NCBI GenBank assembly: GCA_020636095.1
Contig: JACJYN010000008.1
Span: forward strand, 310,001-374,000
Origin: Lewinellaceae bacterium
GTDB lineage: Bacteria > Bacteroidota > Bacteroidia > Chitinophagales > Saprospiraceae
Length of the DNA: 64,000 nucleotides
Reading direction: 5' to 3'
How positions within the stretch are numbered: the first letter of the stretch is position 1; each line of letters begins with the position of its first letter. Position numbers and translations under genes: made by a program. The notes below the pieces were generated by a model. That model saw only the letters and a list, made by a program, of their open reading frames with translations. It made no database searches and was not told the DNA's origin. Positions 1-7,157 of the stretch are shown piece after piece.

Positions 1-29
1 ACGACCTTGGTCAGTTCGCCATCGCTCAT
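1..29 (-). CDS. Start of eCIS LysM-type hub protein (partial, runs off window)
   Basis: Only the first nine to ten codons are present (reading MSDGELTKV on the minus strand). The ATG overlaps the TGA of the DUF5908 gene upstream, so the two are translationally coupled. In eCIS loci the gene after a DUF5908/Afp6-like gene is usually the Afp7-like protein with a LysM domain, and those proteins often begin with a similar short acidic segment. The identity is therefore inferred from gene order, not from the few visible residues. Confidence 0.45.
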
Positions 30-199
30 CTTTCTGTTTTATCTTTTAAGATTTCCAGTACTTTCTCCACGCAGGCGCTGACGATGGCGTCGATGCCTTC
101 CTCGCCCGCTCCGCTGGCGGAGGGGCCTCCGCCGCCGCCCTGCTTTTGCTCTTCCGTTACGGATATCTTGATGTGCAATTCTTTAACCTCGAGTGGCAT
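26..199 (-). CDS. DUF5908 family small eCIS protein (57 aa)
   Basis: This short reading frame begins MPLEVKELHIKISV, the hallmark N-terminal strand of DUF5908 proteins, the small Afp6-like components found between tube and hub genes of contractile injection systems. A flexible glycine run follows (residues about 21-25) and then an amphipathic helix (about 35-54) that could dock on a tube or baseplate partner. It starts 13 bases after the second tube gene and its TGA overlaps the ATG of the next gene (ATGA), so it is part of the same operon. The family is known mainly by context and its exact structural job is unclear. Family membership is well supported by the N-terminus and position. Confidence 0.8.
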   Translation of the reverse strand: MPLEVKELHIKISVTEEQKQGGGGGPSASGAGEEGIDAIVSACVEKVLEILKDKTER

Positions 200-211
200 A
201 AGCTGATATTG

Positions 212-673
212 TCATTTTTTAAATTCGTAACGATTGTAGTTCAGCTCCAGGGTTTCTATGAACACCTCGCTCTTCTCGGCGTTCAGTTCATTGAATTTCC
301 AGCTCTTGGGCCAGGCGTGCAGCACCTTCCAGTACATCAGAATCTCATCCTTGTCCTTATCCTTTCTGGCCAGCAGCTGAACATCCAGGTTGATCGGCTG
401 GTACTGCTGGTTCTTGAAGGCCTTGATGCACCAGTCGGTAAGAGCCGACTCACCGGGGGCTGCCGCGCCCCTTTTAAGCGTCAGAGCAGAATACTTGCTG
501 CGGGTGGGGATGACATGCTCAAAGCGGTTCTCCCCGCCCTCTTTGTAGGATTCCGTATCCATCTGCACATCCAGGCCTGCTACCGACTGGAAGTGGACAT
601 CGATGTCTTTCTCGGCCAGATCGTGGAAGGTAACCTTGAAATAAAAACTGGCTGGAGGATATTCTCTAGGCAT
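212..673 (-). CDS. eCIS inner tube protein, Afp5-like (gp19 tail tube fold)
   Basis: A 153-residue protein of the phage T4 gp19/Hcp-like tail tube family (conserved tail tube TIGR02241 type). Diagnostic segments are the N-terminal PPASFYFKVTF strand, the VAGLDVQMDTE turn, the KRGAAAPGES loop with a following tryptophan (TDWCIKAF), and the YWKVLHAWPKSWKF strand. Such subunits form hexameric rings that stack into the tube inside the contractile sheath. It is one of two tube paralogues here. In AFP-like systems the divergent second copy (Afp5) tends to sit at the baseplate end of the tube, and position next to DUF5908 fits that role. Spacing to the first tube gene is 24 bases. The assignment as tube is firm; which ring it forms is inferred. 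Confidence 0.9.
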   Translation of the reverse strand: MPREYPPASFYFKVTFHDLAEKDIDVHFQSVAGLDVQMDTESYKEGGENRFEHVIPTRSKYSALTLKRGAAAPGESALTDWCIKAFKNQQYQPINLDVQLLARKDKDKDEILMYWKVLHAWPKSWKFNELNAEKSEVFIETLELNYNRYEFKK

Positions 674-697
674 ATTCCCATGTTATAGGCCTGATGG

Positions 698-1150
698 TTA
701 CTTAAACTCGATGCTTAGCCCTTCGTGGACCACCTCGATGGTCTCGATGGCCACTTCGTTGCCATCGGCTTTCAGGTCAGTGGGTTGCACTTTGGTGGGC
801 CATGCTTTTTTCACCGTCCAGACCACGATCGGTTTGTGCTCTTCATCCATCAGGCTGATAGTCAGGTCGCGGCGATACTTTTCCCCGCCCTCCTGGAAAA
901 ACAGCGTTTTCTGCCACCAGTCGAAGAACTTATTATTGCCTTTGTACGTACCTCGCTTCATTGTAATGTTGCTGTACTTCTTGAGGCCGGGTTGCTTGGT
1001 TTTGTTGAACTCTGGGCTGGAGCCCACCCGGTACTCGATGACTTCCGTCTCGACGTCCAGGCCTGATACTTCCGTAAATCCGAATTCGGCATCGCCTTCT
1101 CCCCATTCAACCTGAAAATGGAACTTGGGTAATGGATATCCTTCGGGCAT
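698..1150 (-). CDS. eCIS major inner tube protein, Afp1-like
   Basis: A 150-residue tail tube protein. It has the same gp19 fold markers as its neighbour: the PLPKFHFQVEWGEG start, the EVSGLDVETEVIEYR strand, the MKRGTYKGNNKFFDWW loop and the VWTVKKAWPTKVQPTDL strand ending in IETIEVVHEGL. Proteins of this type polymerise as stacked hexamers that carry the spike and luminal cargo. In the minus-strand operon it precedes the second tube gene and follows two helical proteins that separate it from the sheath gene. That separation is less usual than the sheath-tube adjacency of AFP and PVC. It is most likely the main tube subunit because it matches the canonical sequence more closely. Confidence 0.92.
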   Translation of the reverse strand: MPEGYPLPKFHFQVEWGEGDAEFGFTEVSGLDVETEVIEYRVGSSPEFNKTKQPGLKKYSNITMKRGTYKGNNKFFDWWQKTLFFQEGGEKYRRDLTISLMDEEHKPIVVWTVKKAWPTKVQPTDLKADGNEVAIETIEVVHEGLSIEFK

Positions 1151-1189
1151 GACTTTAATTTTTTGTTTTGATTAAAGAATATAAACCTA

Positions 1190-1996
1190 TTAACAAGTGC
1201 TCGCGGCTTCGGCCGCCGTCAGTGACTGCTGGATGGCATTTCTCTTAGCCTCCACCTGATTCTTGAGGGCTTCCGCTGCATTCCAGGCCTGCTCTGCGGC
1301 ATCCTTTTCGGTAGAGGCAGCATTGTAGGCATCGCGGGTTTCCTCAAAGTAATCGCGGGGGCATTCCTCCCGAGGAAACATATACGGCTCACTTGGTTGG
1401 GTACCATAGTGAATAATGGAAAGGAGTTTGTGTAAGGACCAAGTTAAGCCCATGTTGTTGACCCGGTTGCCCATATAGTTTTTCAAAATAGCGCTCGACT
1501 GGAATGCCTCCATTATATCCGGGATGCTTGCCTGAGCGGAACTCAGCAAGGCGTTAGTGGCTCCCTGCAATTCCTGGATGGCTTTCATGATATCCCCATT
1601 GGGATCCGGAGCGGGAGTGGCTTGCTCCACAGCCTCCACCAGTTCACCAACCAACCCCTTAAGGCCAAAGGCATCATCACCGACTTTTTCCGACTCAGTA
1701 ACCAGAACCATCAAAGCCCTTCTGGTCAGCAACGCATTGCCAGTTGTATGCATCACCAATTGGTGGCCACTCTGAATTTCCTGGATGGCCTTTTTAGCCA
1801 GTTCATTGACCGCATCAATCGTTTCCCAGTTTGTTTTCAGGGTCTGGTAATTGGCAGTTTTATTATCGTAATCTGCCCTTTTTTCGGCAGCGGTATTCTG
1901 AGCAGAATGTAGTTCTGTCTCTGCTGTGTCCAGCCTGTCCCGAAGTTCATCTAGGTAAGCTGTATATTCCTGATATTCTACTGGACTCGTGCTCAT
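1190..1996 (-). CDS. Helical protein of unknown function in eCIS operon (268 aa)
   Basis: No family was recognised. The protein is strongly helical and almost free of hydrophobic segments. The N-terminal 75 residues and the last 50 residues are heptad-like, rich in Ala, Glu, Lys and Asn, and probably coiled coil. A middle part (about 80-200) contains motifs such as HTTGNALLTRRALMVL. It ends in AAEAASTC. It lies 40 bases upstream of the tube gene and 33 bases downstream of another helical protein of similar build. The position inside the operon, between sheath and tube, argues for a structural, chaperone or cargo-related role. No signal peptide is visible. A tape-measure role is less likely because those genes normally follow the baseplate genes. 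Confidence 0.6.
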   Translation of the reverse strand: MSTSPVEYQEYTAYLDELRDRLDTAETELHSAQNTAAEKRADYDNKTANYQTLKTNWETIDAVNELAKKAIQEIQSGHQLVMHTTGNALLTRRALMVLVTESEKVGDDAFGLKGLVGELVEAVEQATPAPDPNGDIMKAIQELQGATNALLSSAQASIPDIMEAFQSSAILKNYMGNRVNNMGLTWSLHKLLSIIHYGTQPSEPYMFPREECPRDYFEETRDAYNAASTEKDAAEQAWNAAEALKNQVEAKRNAIQQSLTAAEAASTC

Positions 1997-2028
1997 GTTT
2001 TCAAGAGTTTGTTAGGTACAAAAAAGAG

Positions 2029-2934
2029 TTAATTATCGTCATCGTCATTGTCGGAAGGTACCGGGTTCGCATAGTTACTTTCCACTTGCTCGACGATCTC
2101 GTCTATCGTCCAACGCACTCTCCGGCTTTGGGGATTGAGGGACCAGTTGTAGATTAGGATATAGGCGATGCGGTGCACCATATCCGCTACATTCATATCA
2201 TCTTCCTTGGTAACCCTATCCTTGATGGCGTCATCAAAAGCCTGGCGAGTCGCATCCCGCTGTGAGACAGCTGCGGTGAGAGCTTCCTCTACCTTAGCAC
2301 TAAAATCAGTGATTCGGGTGTCGATGAGTCTTACTTTGGTGTCTACCGGGTCAAGGTTCAATTGTGCCTTCACACCGGCCATTTTAACAGCCGTATCAAA
2401 ATATTTGCAGACATTCTGATAGGCTGCTTCGGCTTTTTGATTTATTCCATCGACTTTACTTTTCAGGCCTACCTGTCCATCAAGCGCCTTGAACTCGCTC
2501 TTGTTGCAGTGATCCTTGATCACTTTGTCCAGGTTGTTAAGGGCTTCCAAAACGGCGAGCATCTTTTTGTGGGCATTTTTGACGCTGCCCACCGCCGTTT
2601 CTAGTTGGGTATTGAGCGTTTCCAGAAGGGTTTTAGCGTCTCCGAAGTTGCCCTTCATCTCCGTATTGGCCTGTAAAAGCTCCAGCACTACATGCTCCCG
2701 TATGGCTTGATATTCACCATTCGCCCGGTTGGCTTGCTCCCAGGTATTTTTTCGCCCGGCCTCCACGTTCCGGGCAATAGCAAGGGCGCTACGCCTGGCT
2801 ATTACATCTGTTGAATTCTGCTTTATTTCATCGTCCTTTAAACCATTTGCAAAATCGAGAAACACCTGATCTATTGGGTCTACATTGGGCTGGTCCGATT
2901 GTTGCTCCTGGCTGGTCTCAGCATTTTTCGCCAT
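2029..2934 (-). CDS. Helical protein of unknown function in eCIS operon (301 aa)
   Basis: A predominantly helical protein with no recognised domain. The N-terminus is Gln/Glu rich (about residues 5-25). Long amphipathic helices with many Ala, Lys and Asp follow (about 70-240), then a more globular segment with HRIAYILIYNWSLNPQSRRVRW near 260-280. It ends in an acidic run (five Asp in the last seven residues). General build, length and order suggest kinship with the next gene downstream, which also has helices framing a conserved middle that ends in a Trp/Ser/Leu patch. It starts 35 bases after the sheath gene. Both proteins are probably dedicated components or cargo of this eCIS. This is inference from context only. 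Confidence 0.6.
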   Translation of the reverse strand: MAKNAETSQEQQSDQPNVDPIDQVFLDFANGLKDDEIKQNSTDVIARRSALAIARNVEAGRKNTWEQANRANGEYQAIREHVVLELLQANTEMKGNFGDAKTLLETLNTQLETAVGSVKNAHKKMLAVLEALNNLDKVIKDHCNKSEFKALDGQVGLKSKVDGINQKAEAAYQNVCKYFDTAVKMAGVKAQLNLDPVDTKVRLIDTRITDFSAKVEEALTAAVSQRDATRQAFDDAIKDRVTKEDDMNVADMVHRIAYILIYNWSLNPQSRRVRWTIDEIVEQVESNYANPVPSDNDDDDN

Positions 2935-2968
2935 GATTATGAAGTTTTAAGGAGTTAAACAATAAGGG

Positions 2969-4471
2969 TTAAGCTTCCGGCATTTTGTGAGAAAAACGCA
3001 AGATGATGAATTCCGCCGGGCGGACTACAGCCATGCCGATCTCGACGATCATACGGCCCTCCAGGATGTCCAGGGCAGTCATAGTCTCTCCCAACCCTAC
3101 ACTGACGTAGAAAGCCTGCTCGGGAGTCGCCCCCTGAAGAGCGCCGTTGCGCCACTGGGTGTTAAGGAAGTTCTCGATCATTGACCGGACGCGGGTCCAG
3201 GTGTTGGCGTCGTTAGGCTCAAATACGAACTGTTCGGTCGCCTTCTTGGTACTTTCTTCCACCATATTGAAGAAACGTCGCACCGGCACATATCGCCATT
3301 CGTTGTCATTTCCGGCCAGGGTACGGGCGCCCCAGATCAGGGTGCCTTTACCGGCGAAGCTCCGGATCACATTGATGGATTTACCGGCGTTGACATCCAC
3401 GTTGAGCCGCTCCTGGTCTTTGTCCGAAACTTTCATCATGGGGCGAACAACGCTGCGGAGGCTCACATTGGCAGGCGCTTTCCACACGCCGCGGTCATTG
3501 TCCACAGCAGCATAAATCCCAACCATCAGGGAGGAGGACGGCAGTATCAGTTCCATATTGTCGATTGCGGCCTCCGCCCTGGAATAATAGAATGTTTTAC
3601 CCTTCAGGTCATCCATCGAATTGGTATTGGCGTCTGGAGTTCCATTAATATTATGGACGATGGTGACGTTTGTATCATCGTATTGGTAATTGAAAATGGT
3701 GGATACGTTGGGATAATAGGCTGCACCGTATTTCAGACTGCCGGTGCCCACGCCTCCGTCCCTGAAACTATTGATGGCTGCATTGATATCCTGGCCTTCA
3801 CCGTCGTAAACATCCATGACGACAAAGCGGTCTTTCAGCTCTTCGCATTGGGCCAGGGCTGCATCGTAGAGGGCGGCCACGTTGGCCAGAGGGTTAAATC
3901 CGGGAGGAACGGGGGTCGGTGCCGGCAGTTCAGCAATGCCTTGAGCTTCCGGAAAGACCAGCAAGGTCACTTCGTCTTCCTTAGCCACAAAATCAAGGGC
4001 CCTGATCAGCCGATCCTGGTCGATAGGTGAAGCAAATTGTGCGGGGGCAGCGGCATCGTCATACCCCCCGACCGAGAAGATGTAACAGGGCCCTCCCCCA
4101 TTGGCGAAATAGGCCTGCATTGCATGGTACATTACATGGTTGGCCCTGGGCCCTTTGAAGTCGGCGTTGGTAGCTAAGGATAAGGTATTGCCATCCGCAT
4201 CGCGGGTTTCGTCAAAAGTCACACGGAGATTCCTCTGCTTTTGCGCCTCGCCAAAGTAGGTCACGTATTCCAGCAGGGATTGTATCCTCACTGGAGTTAT
4301 CTTGGTTATATCGCCGTTGGCATCGGTCTCCACCAATTGCTTACCATCCTTTACTGCTTTTGCCGTATGGCCTACAAAAGCAGGGATGGCGGTTTCTACC
4401 TGGGCAATGGAAGGCGGGAACTTGGGAATTTCTTCGATGTAAACGCCAGGAGTTTTATAGTCTCTAGCCAT
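2969..4471 (-). CDS. eCIS contractile sheath protein
   Basis: A 500-residue tail sheath protein. It starts with the signature MARDYKTPGVYIEEI followed by AIPAFVGHTAKA, typical of phage-like and eCIS sheaths (Afp2/Afp3, Pvc2/Pvc3). The C-terminal domain has the conserved contractile core: NVIRSFAGKGTLIWGARTLAG near 365-385, the YVPVRRFFNMVEES segment and a FILRFSHKMPEA end strand that hands over to the neighbouring subunit. Sheath subunits wrap the inner tube and contract to drive it through the target envelope. Only one sheath gene is present in the window, whereas AFP has three. The gene is 27 bases downstream of the eCIS-associated protein gene in the same operon. Confidence 0.96.
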   Translation of the reverse strand: MARDYKTPGVYIEEIPKFPPSIAQVETAIPAFVGHTAKAVKDGKQLVETDANGDITKITPVRIQSLLEYVTYFGEAQKQRNLRVTFDETRDADGNTLSLATNADFKGPRANHVMYHAMQAYFANGGGPCYIFSVGGYDDAAAPAQFASPIDQDRLIRALDFVAKEDEVTLLVFPEAQGIAELPAPTPVPPGFNPLANVAALYDAALAQCEELKDRFVVMDVYDGEGQDINAAINSFRDGGVGTGSLKYGAAYYPNVSTIFNYQYDDTNVTIVHNINGTPDANTNSMDDLKGKTFYYSRAEAAIDNMELILPSSSLMVGIYAAVDNDRGVWKAPANVSLRSVVRPMMKVSDKDQERLNVDVNAGKSINVIRSFAGKGTLIWGARTLAGNDNEWRYVPVRRFFNMVEESTKKATEQFVFEPNDANTWTRVRSMIENFLNTQWRNGALQGATPEQAFYVSVGLGETMTALDILEGRMIVEIGMAVVRPAEFIILRFSHKMPEA

Positions 4472-4498
4472 GGTAATATTGTCTTTTTTGGTGAAAGT

Positions 4499-5731
4499 TT
4501 AGATGTATATCTGAGAATAAAATTTCTCCTTATCAATCATTCCTGTATCGTCAATTTCCCGGGTGATCCGCGTTACAGTTGGATGTGGAAGAACCACATT
4601 ATTGTCATCCTTGACCTCGAAATAGGCCTTTTGTATAGGTAAAGGCTCTCCCTTCGTATAAATCTCACTTCGATCCTTAGCCGACAGATATCTCCAGAAG
4701 GTAGAACGGTTTTTAAACCGCAGGTGAAATACTTTAGGCATAGGTATGGAAAGCGGTTCAGAGGGATTTGGGCCAGGATCGATGAAAGCAAAATTGGCGG
4801 GCACTTCCGGATTAGCATTCCCGGGAGGGGTATAATGGAATTCCACCACTGCCCACGCCTTGGGATGCCGCTTTTTTTCAAGACGGTAGAATACATCGAT
4901 CGGGTTGCCGGACAAATTCAATGAGTAACGCCCCATAGGCAGGTTTCCCAAAGACAAGCTATGTTCAAGTTCCCTGGCTGGATCCTGAGGGGAGTGGGCC
5001 AGCTCAACCGGTTCATCCAAGCCAGGAATATTTTTGTTCCCCAGCGGTATTACCTTCCCGAAAATATCGGTAACTTGAAAGGTTACATCTGTTCCCGGCT
5101 GGTGGTTCGGGCCTTTGTACAAATAGACTTTATCATATGTAGCAATAGTGTCATTGCGAGTGACGTATTGGGTGTTTGCTCCAGGCCGCCATTCTGCCTG
5201 GCCACCCGCCGGGCCAGGAGCACTTTCAACCGGCAGGTCTTTCACTTCATAAGTTCTGTTATTCGCTCGAATGAGGTCACCTATTTTATATTGCCTCCCA
5301 GGGTTATAACCCTCCATTGGCTTCGACAGAAAAAGGTACCTCGTTCTACCCAAACTGAGCTTATTACCGGAAAAGTTGTCAAACACATAAAGGCGCGGCT
5401 CGTTTAAATCAAGTGGCAAGTTAGAATAATTCAAAAGGTAGGGGTCTTTCAGCGAGAGGACAAAGGCAAACTTCAGCTTCTCTTCAATTTTGATGAGGGT
5501 TTGTGTAGGATTCCCTGCCTTTATCTCTGTACCAATAAGTATTCCATAGGGAGTCTGCCGCCATAACAGGCGGTAATTGGCAAGAAGCTTCCGCGTATCG
5601 TCAGAAGGCTGAATATCGAATAAAAAGTTCACCTCATAATCCCGGGGGGCTCTTTCCGGTATCAGGTCCTCCGACGAAAAATAATCGTGCCAAATCCTGA
5701 GTTCTACTAATCGCTGATAGACAAACTCCAT
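4499..5731 (-). CDS. eCIS-associated protein of unknown function (about 410 aa)
   Basis: I chose the ATG at 5731, giving a start of MEFVYQRLVELRIWHDYF. This resembles the N-terminus of a family that recurs in Bacteroidota eCIS loci, in which a (I/V)xHDYF segment is followed by a strand-rich domain. A frame extends upstream to a TTG at 5818, but its first ten codons lie inside an inverted-repeat element (5789-5952), so the longer version is probably an accident of the repeat. Recognisable features are a KLLANYRLLWRQTPYGILIG strand pair, an insertion near residues 150-200 with a loop, and a beta-rich C-terminal half with Pro-rich turns. It may be a cap, adaptor or exterior decoration. It is co-oriented with the sheath gene. 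Confidence 0.65.
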   Translation of the reverse strand: MEFVYQRLVELRIWHDYFSSEDLIPERAPRDYEVNFLFDIQPSDDTRKLLANYRLLWRQTPYGILIGTEIKAGNPTQTLIKIEEKLKFAFVLSLKDPYLLNYSNLPLDLNEPRLYVFDNFSGNKLSLGRTRYLFLSKPMEGYNPGRQYKIGDLIRANNRTYEVKDLPVESAPGPAGGQAEWRPGANTQYVTRNDTIATYDKVYLYKGPNHQPGTDVTFQVTDIFGKVIPLGNKNIPGLDEPVELAHSPQDPARELEHSLSLGNLPMGRYSLNLSGNPIDVFYRLEKKRHPKAWAVVEFHYTPPGNANPEVPANFAFIDPGPNPSEPLSIPMPKVFHLRFKNRSTFWRYLSAKDRSEIYTKGEPLPIQKAYFEVKDDNNVVLPHPTVTRITREIDDTGMIDKEKFYSQIYI

Positions 5732-5788
5732 TTTTTGATATAAGTAGCTTATGTTTAAATTCTGATTAATTATTTTTCCACTGCCACC

Positions 5789-5952
5789 TTGTGCGCCGGG
5801 AACGAAGTTGTTGGTCAATAATTTGAGGCTGTTTTGCGGCCAGGCAAGGCGCGACGACCGACCATAGCCTAAGCTACGGAAGGAAGGAGCAACGCAGCAT
5901 GGCCGTAAAAGAGCCCAAAGAATTGGTTAAGAATTTCGTTCCCGGCGCACTA
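5789..5952. repeat. TAGC-core hairpin element D1 inside the eCIS operon
   Basis: An imperfect inverted repeat of about 164 bp whose outer arms are GTGCGCCGGGAACGAA at both ends (5791 rightwards, 5950 leftwards). The exact centre is the palindrome TAGCCTAAGCTA at 5865-5876. One end supplies the TAG stop codon of the Pvc16 gene (5950-5952). The other reaches into the first possible codons of the next eCIS gene. A diverged second copy lies at 56557-56705. Transcribed as RNA it would fold into a long stem between the cap gene and the rest of the operon. Confidence 0.85.
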
Positions 5953-6549
5953 GCCTGCTGTATCGTTGCGCACCCGTTCAATAACCGAGCCAGCATCCAG
6001 CAGGTGGTCATATCGAATCGGGACTACTCGTACTTTATACATGGCAAAGGGCCTTTGTTTCCCTCCCAAGGAGCCCCACAGATGGTTGATCTGCTCAAAG
6101 GTCAGGGTATAGAGGTCAAAAATCAGCCGGAGGTTATCCCTATCCTGCCCCTCTAGCCTGCTTTCCGGGACCGGCATTTCGGAATAGGAGAAGGTATTCC
6201 TACCCTGAAAAAAGGCCACCAGACGTGACAGGGCACGCAGCCCCATTTCATAACTGTTCATATTAGCGCTGAAAAGAACATATAAATTTAGTATGACCGG
6301 AGGGTTGCGATATTCCGTTTCCCCGTTGGTTTTTTGATAGGGTTTGGAATTTTTGCGGGTGGACTCCTCTTCAATATTTACCAGGCTCATCACCATCTTA
6401 TTGCGGCCTTCAAAATTAGCCTCCTCAAAATTGGATATATTGTCTAATACAATAGGCTCTCCATCGGTTTCAGGGTCGATACGCCCCGGGTCACGCAGGA
6501 AGAATTCATTTAAATTACGCCGGATAAATTCCAGGGAGTCGAACATCAT
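5950..6549 (-). CDS. eCIS cap/tail terminator protein, DUF4255 (Pvc16 N-terminal domain)
   Basis: A 199-residue protein with a Pvc16_N/DUF4255 layout. It has an N-terminal helix (FDSLEFIRRNLNEFFL), a strand region with IVLDNISNFEEANFEGRNKMVMSLVNIEEES, the NPPVILNLYVLFSANMNSYEMGLRALSRLVAFFQGR core, and the late motif LTFEQINHLWGSLGGKQRPFAMYKVRVVPI, all typical of the family. These proteins form the terminal cap that stops tube and sheath growth at the end away from the baseplate. It is the first gene of the operon in transcription order. Two consecutive ATGs are possible (6549 and 6546). Its stop codon coincides with the end of an inverted-repeat element, and the C-terminus (NDTAG) may therefore be slightly altered. 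Confidence 0.92.
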   Translation of the reverse strand: MMFDSLEFIRRNLNEFFLRDPGRIDPETDGEPIVLDNISNFEEANFEGRNKMVMSLVNIEEESTRKNSKPYQKTNGETEYRNPPVILNLYVLFSANMNSYEMGLRALSRLVAFFQGRNTFSYSEMPVPESRLEGQDRDNLRLIFDLYTLTFEQINHLWGSLGGKQRPFAMYKVRVVPIRYDHLLDAGSVIERVRNDTAG

Positions 6550-7157
6550 AACTGACTATTTTCATTCGTTAAGGGCAATATCAATCACTCCTAACATATT
6601 GTAACATTTAGGAAAACCCAGCCGTTCCTGTGGCTGAACAAGTGTAAAATCAGTAATTTTTTACAGCCGTCTTAAGCTGTCCAAACTTTGGACAGGCCCC
6701 TGTTTTAAGTCAAAAGTGTAAAAAGCTAATCAAGTCCATTCCAATTCAGGTTCCAACCAAATAGAAAGAAGCGGCACCTGGTTGTCAGGTACATCGATCT
6801 CCCTTTATGAGTAAGTATTGTCAAGGGCAAGTGAGCGTAAAGGGTTTCTTGTATATCTTCTTCAGAATGTCCAAGAAGGCATTACCGGCCCGTTTTTTCT
6901 CAGCTTCATTGATATAACACAATATGAGCAGAAAGTCCAGGCTAAAAAGAAGATCAGGAATTAAAGGAGGTTAGCTAAAGAAATTTTAATTGCATGGTTT
7001 TAAGGTTTGGGGTTAAATAAAAATTGTACCCTTTCAAATATAAACATTAATTGCATAGAATGAAATTTTTTTTTCCTTTTTCAAAAATATCCGGGCTTCC
7101 ATTCTGGGAAGAAAAGTCCAGAAAAAATCCAGCGTCTAGGCTAGAAAAAATCAGTAT
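6550..7157. other. Intergenic region upstream of eCIS operon
   Basis: A stretch of about 600 bases, AT-rich near 6960-7080, with no credible gene on either strand. It must hold the eCIS promoter unless the operon is read through from the subtilase-like gene. I could not fix a TAnnTTTG box with good spacing. The only clear structure is the 19-bp dyad described separately. Confidence 0.5.
6677..6695. promoter_or_regulatory. Perfect 19-bp dyad, possible operator
   Basis: The sequence CTGTCCAAACTTTGGACAG has two 9-bp arms around a single central base. It lies 128 bases upstream of the first eCIS gene, where a repressor or activator site would be expected. The half-site TGTCCAAA also occurs at the ends of the hairpin element at 56247, so it might instead be a relic of such ends. 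Confidence 0.35.

Noticed and set aside
5732..5818. N-terminal extension (TTG start) of the eCIS-associated protein
   Set aside because: The first ten codons are part of the inverted-repeat arm shared with the other end of element D1, and the ATG at 5731 fits the family start better.
5899..6156. 85-codon plus-strand open frame starting in the eCIS operon
   Set aside because: It lies on the opposite strand inside hairpin element D1 and the Pvc16 gene; its first half is repeat DNA.
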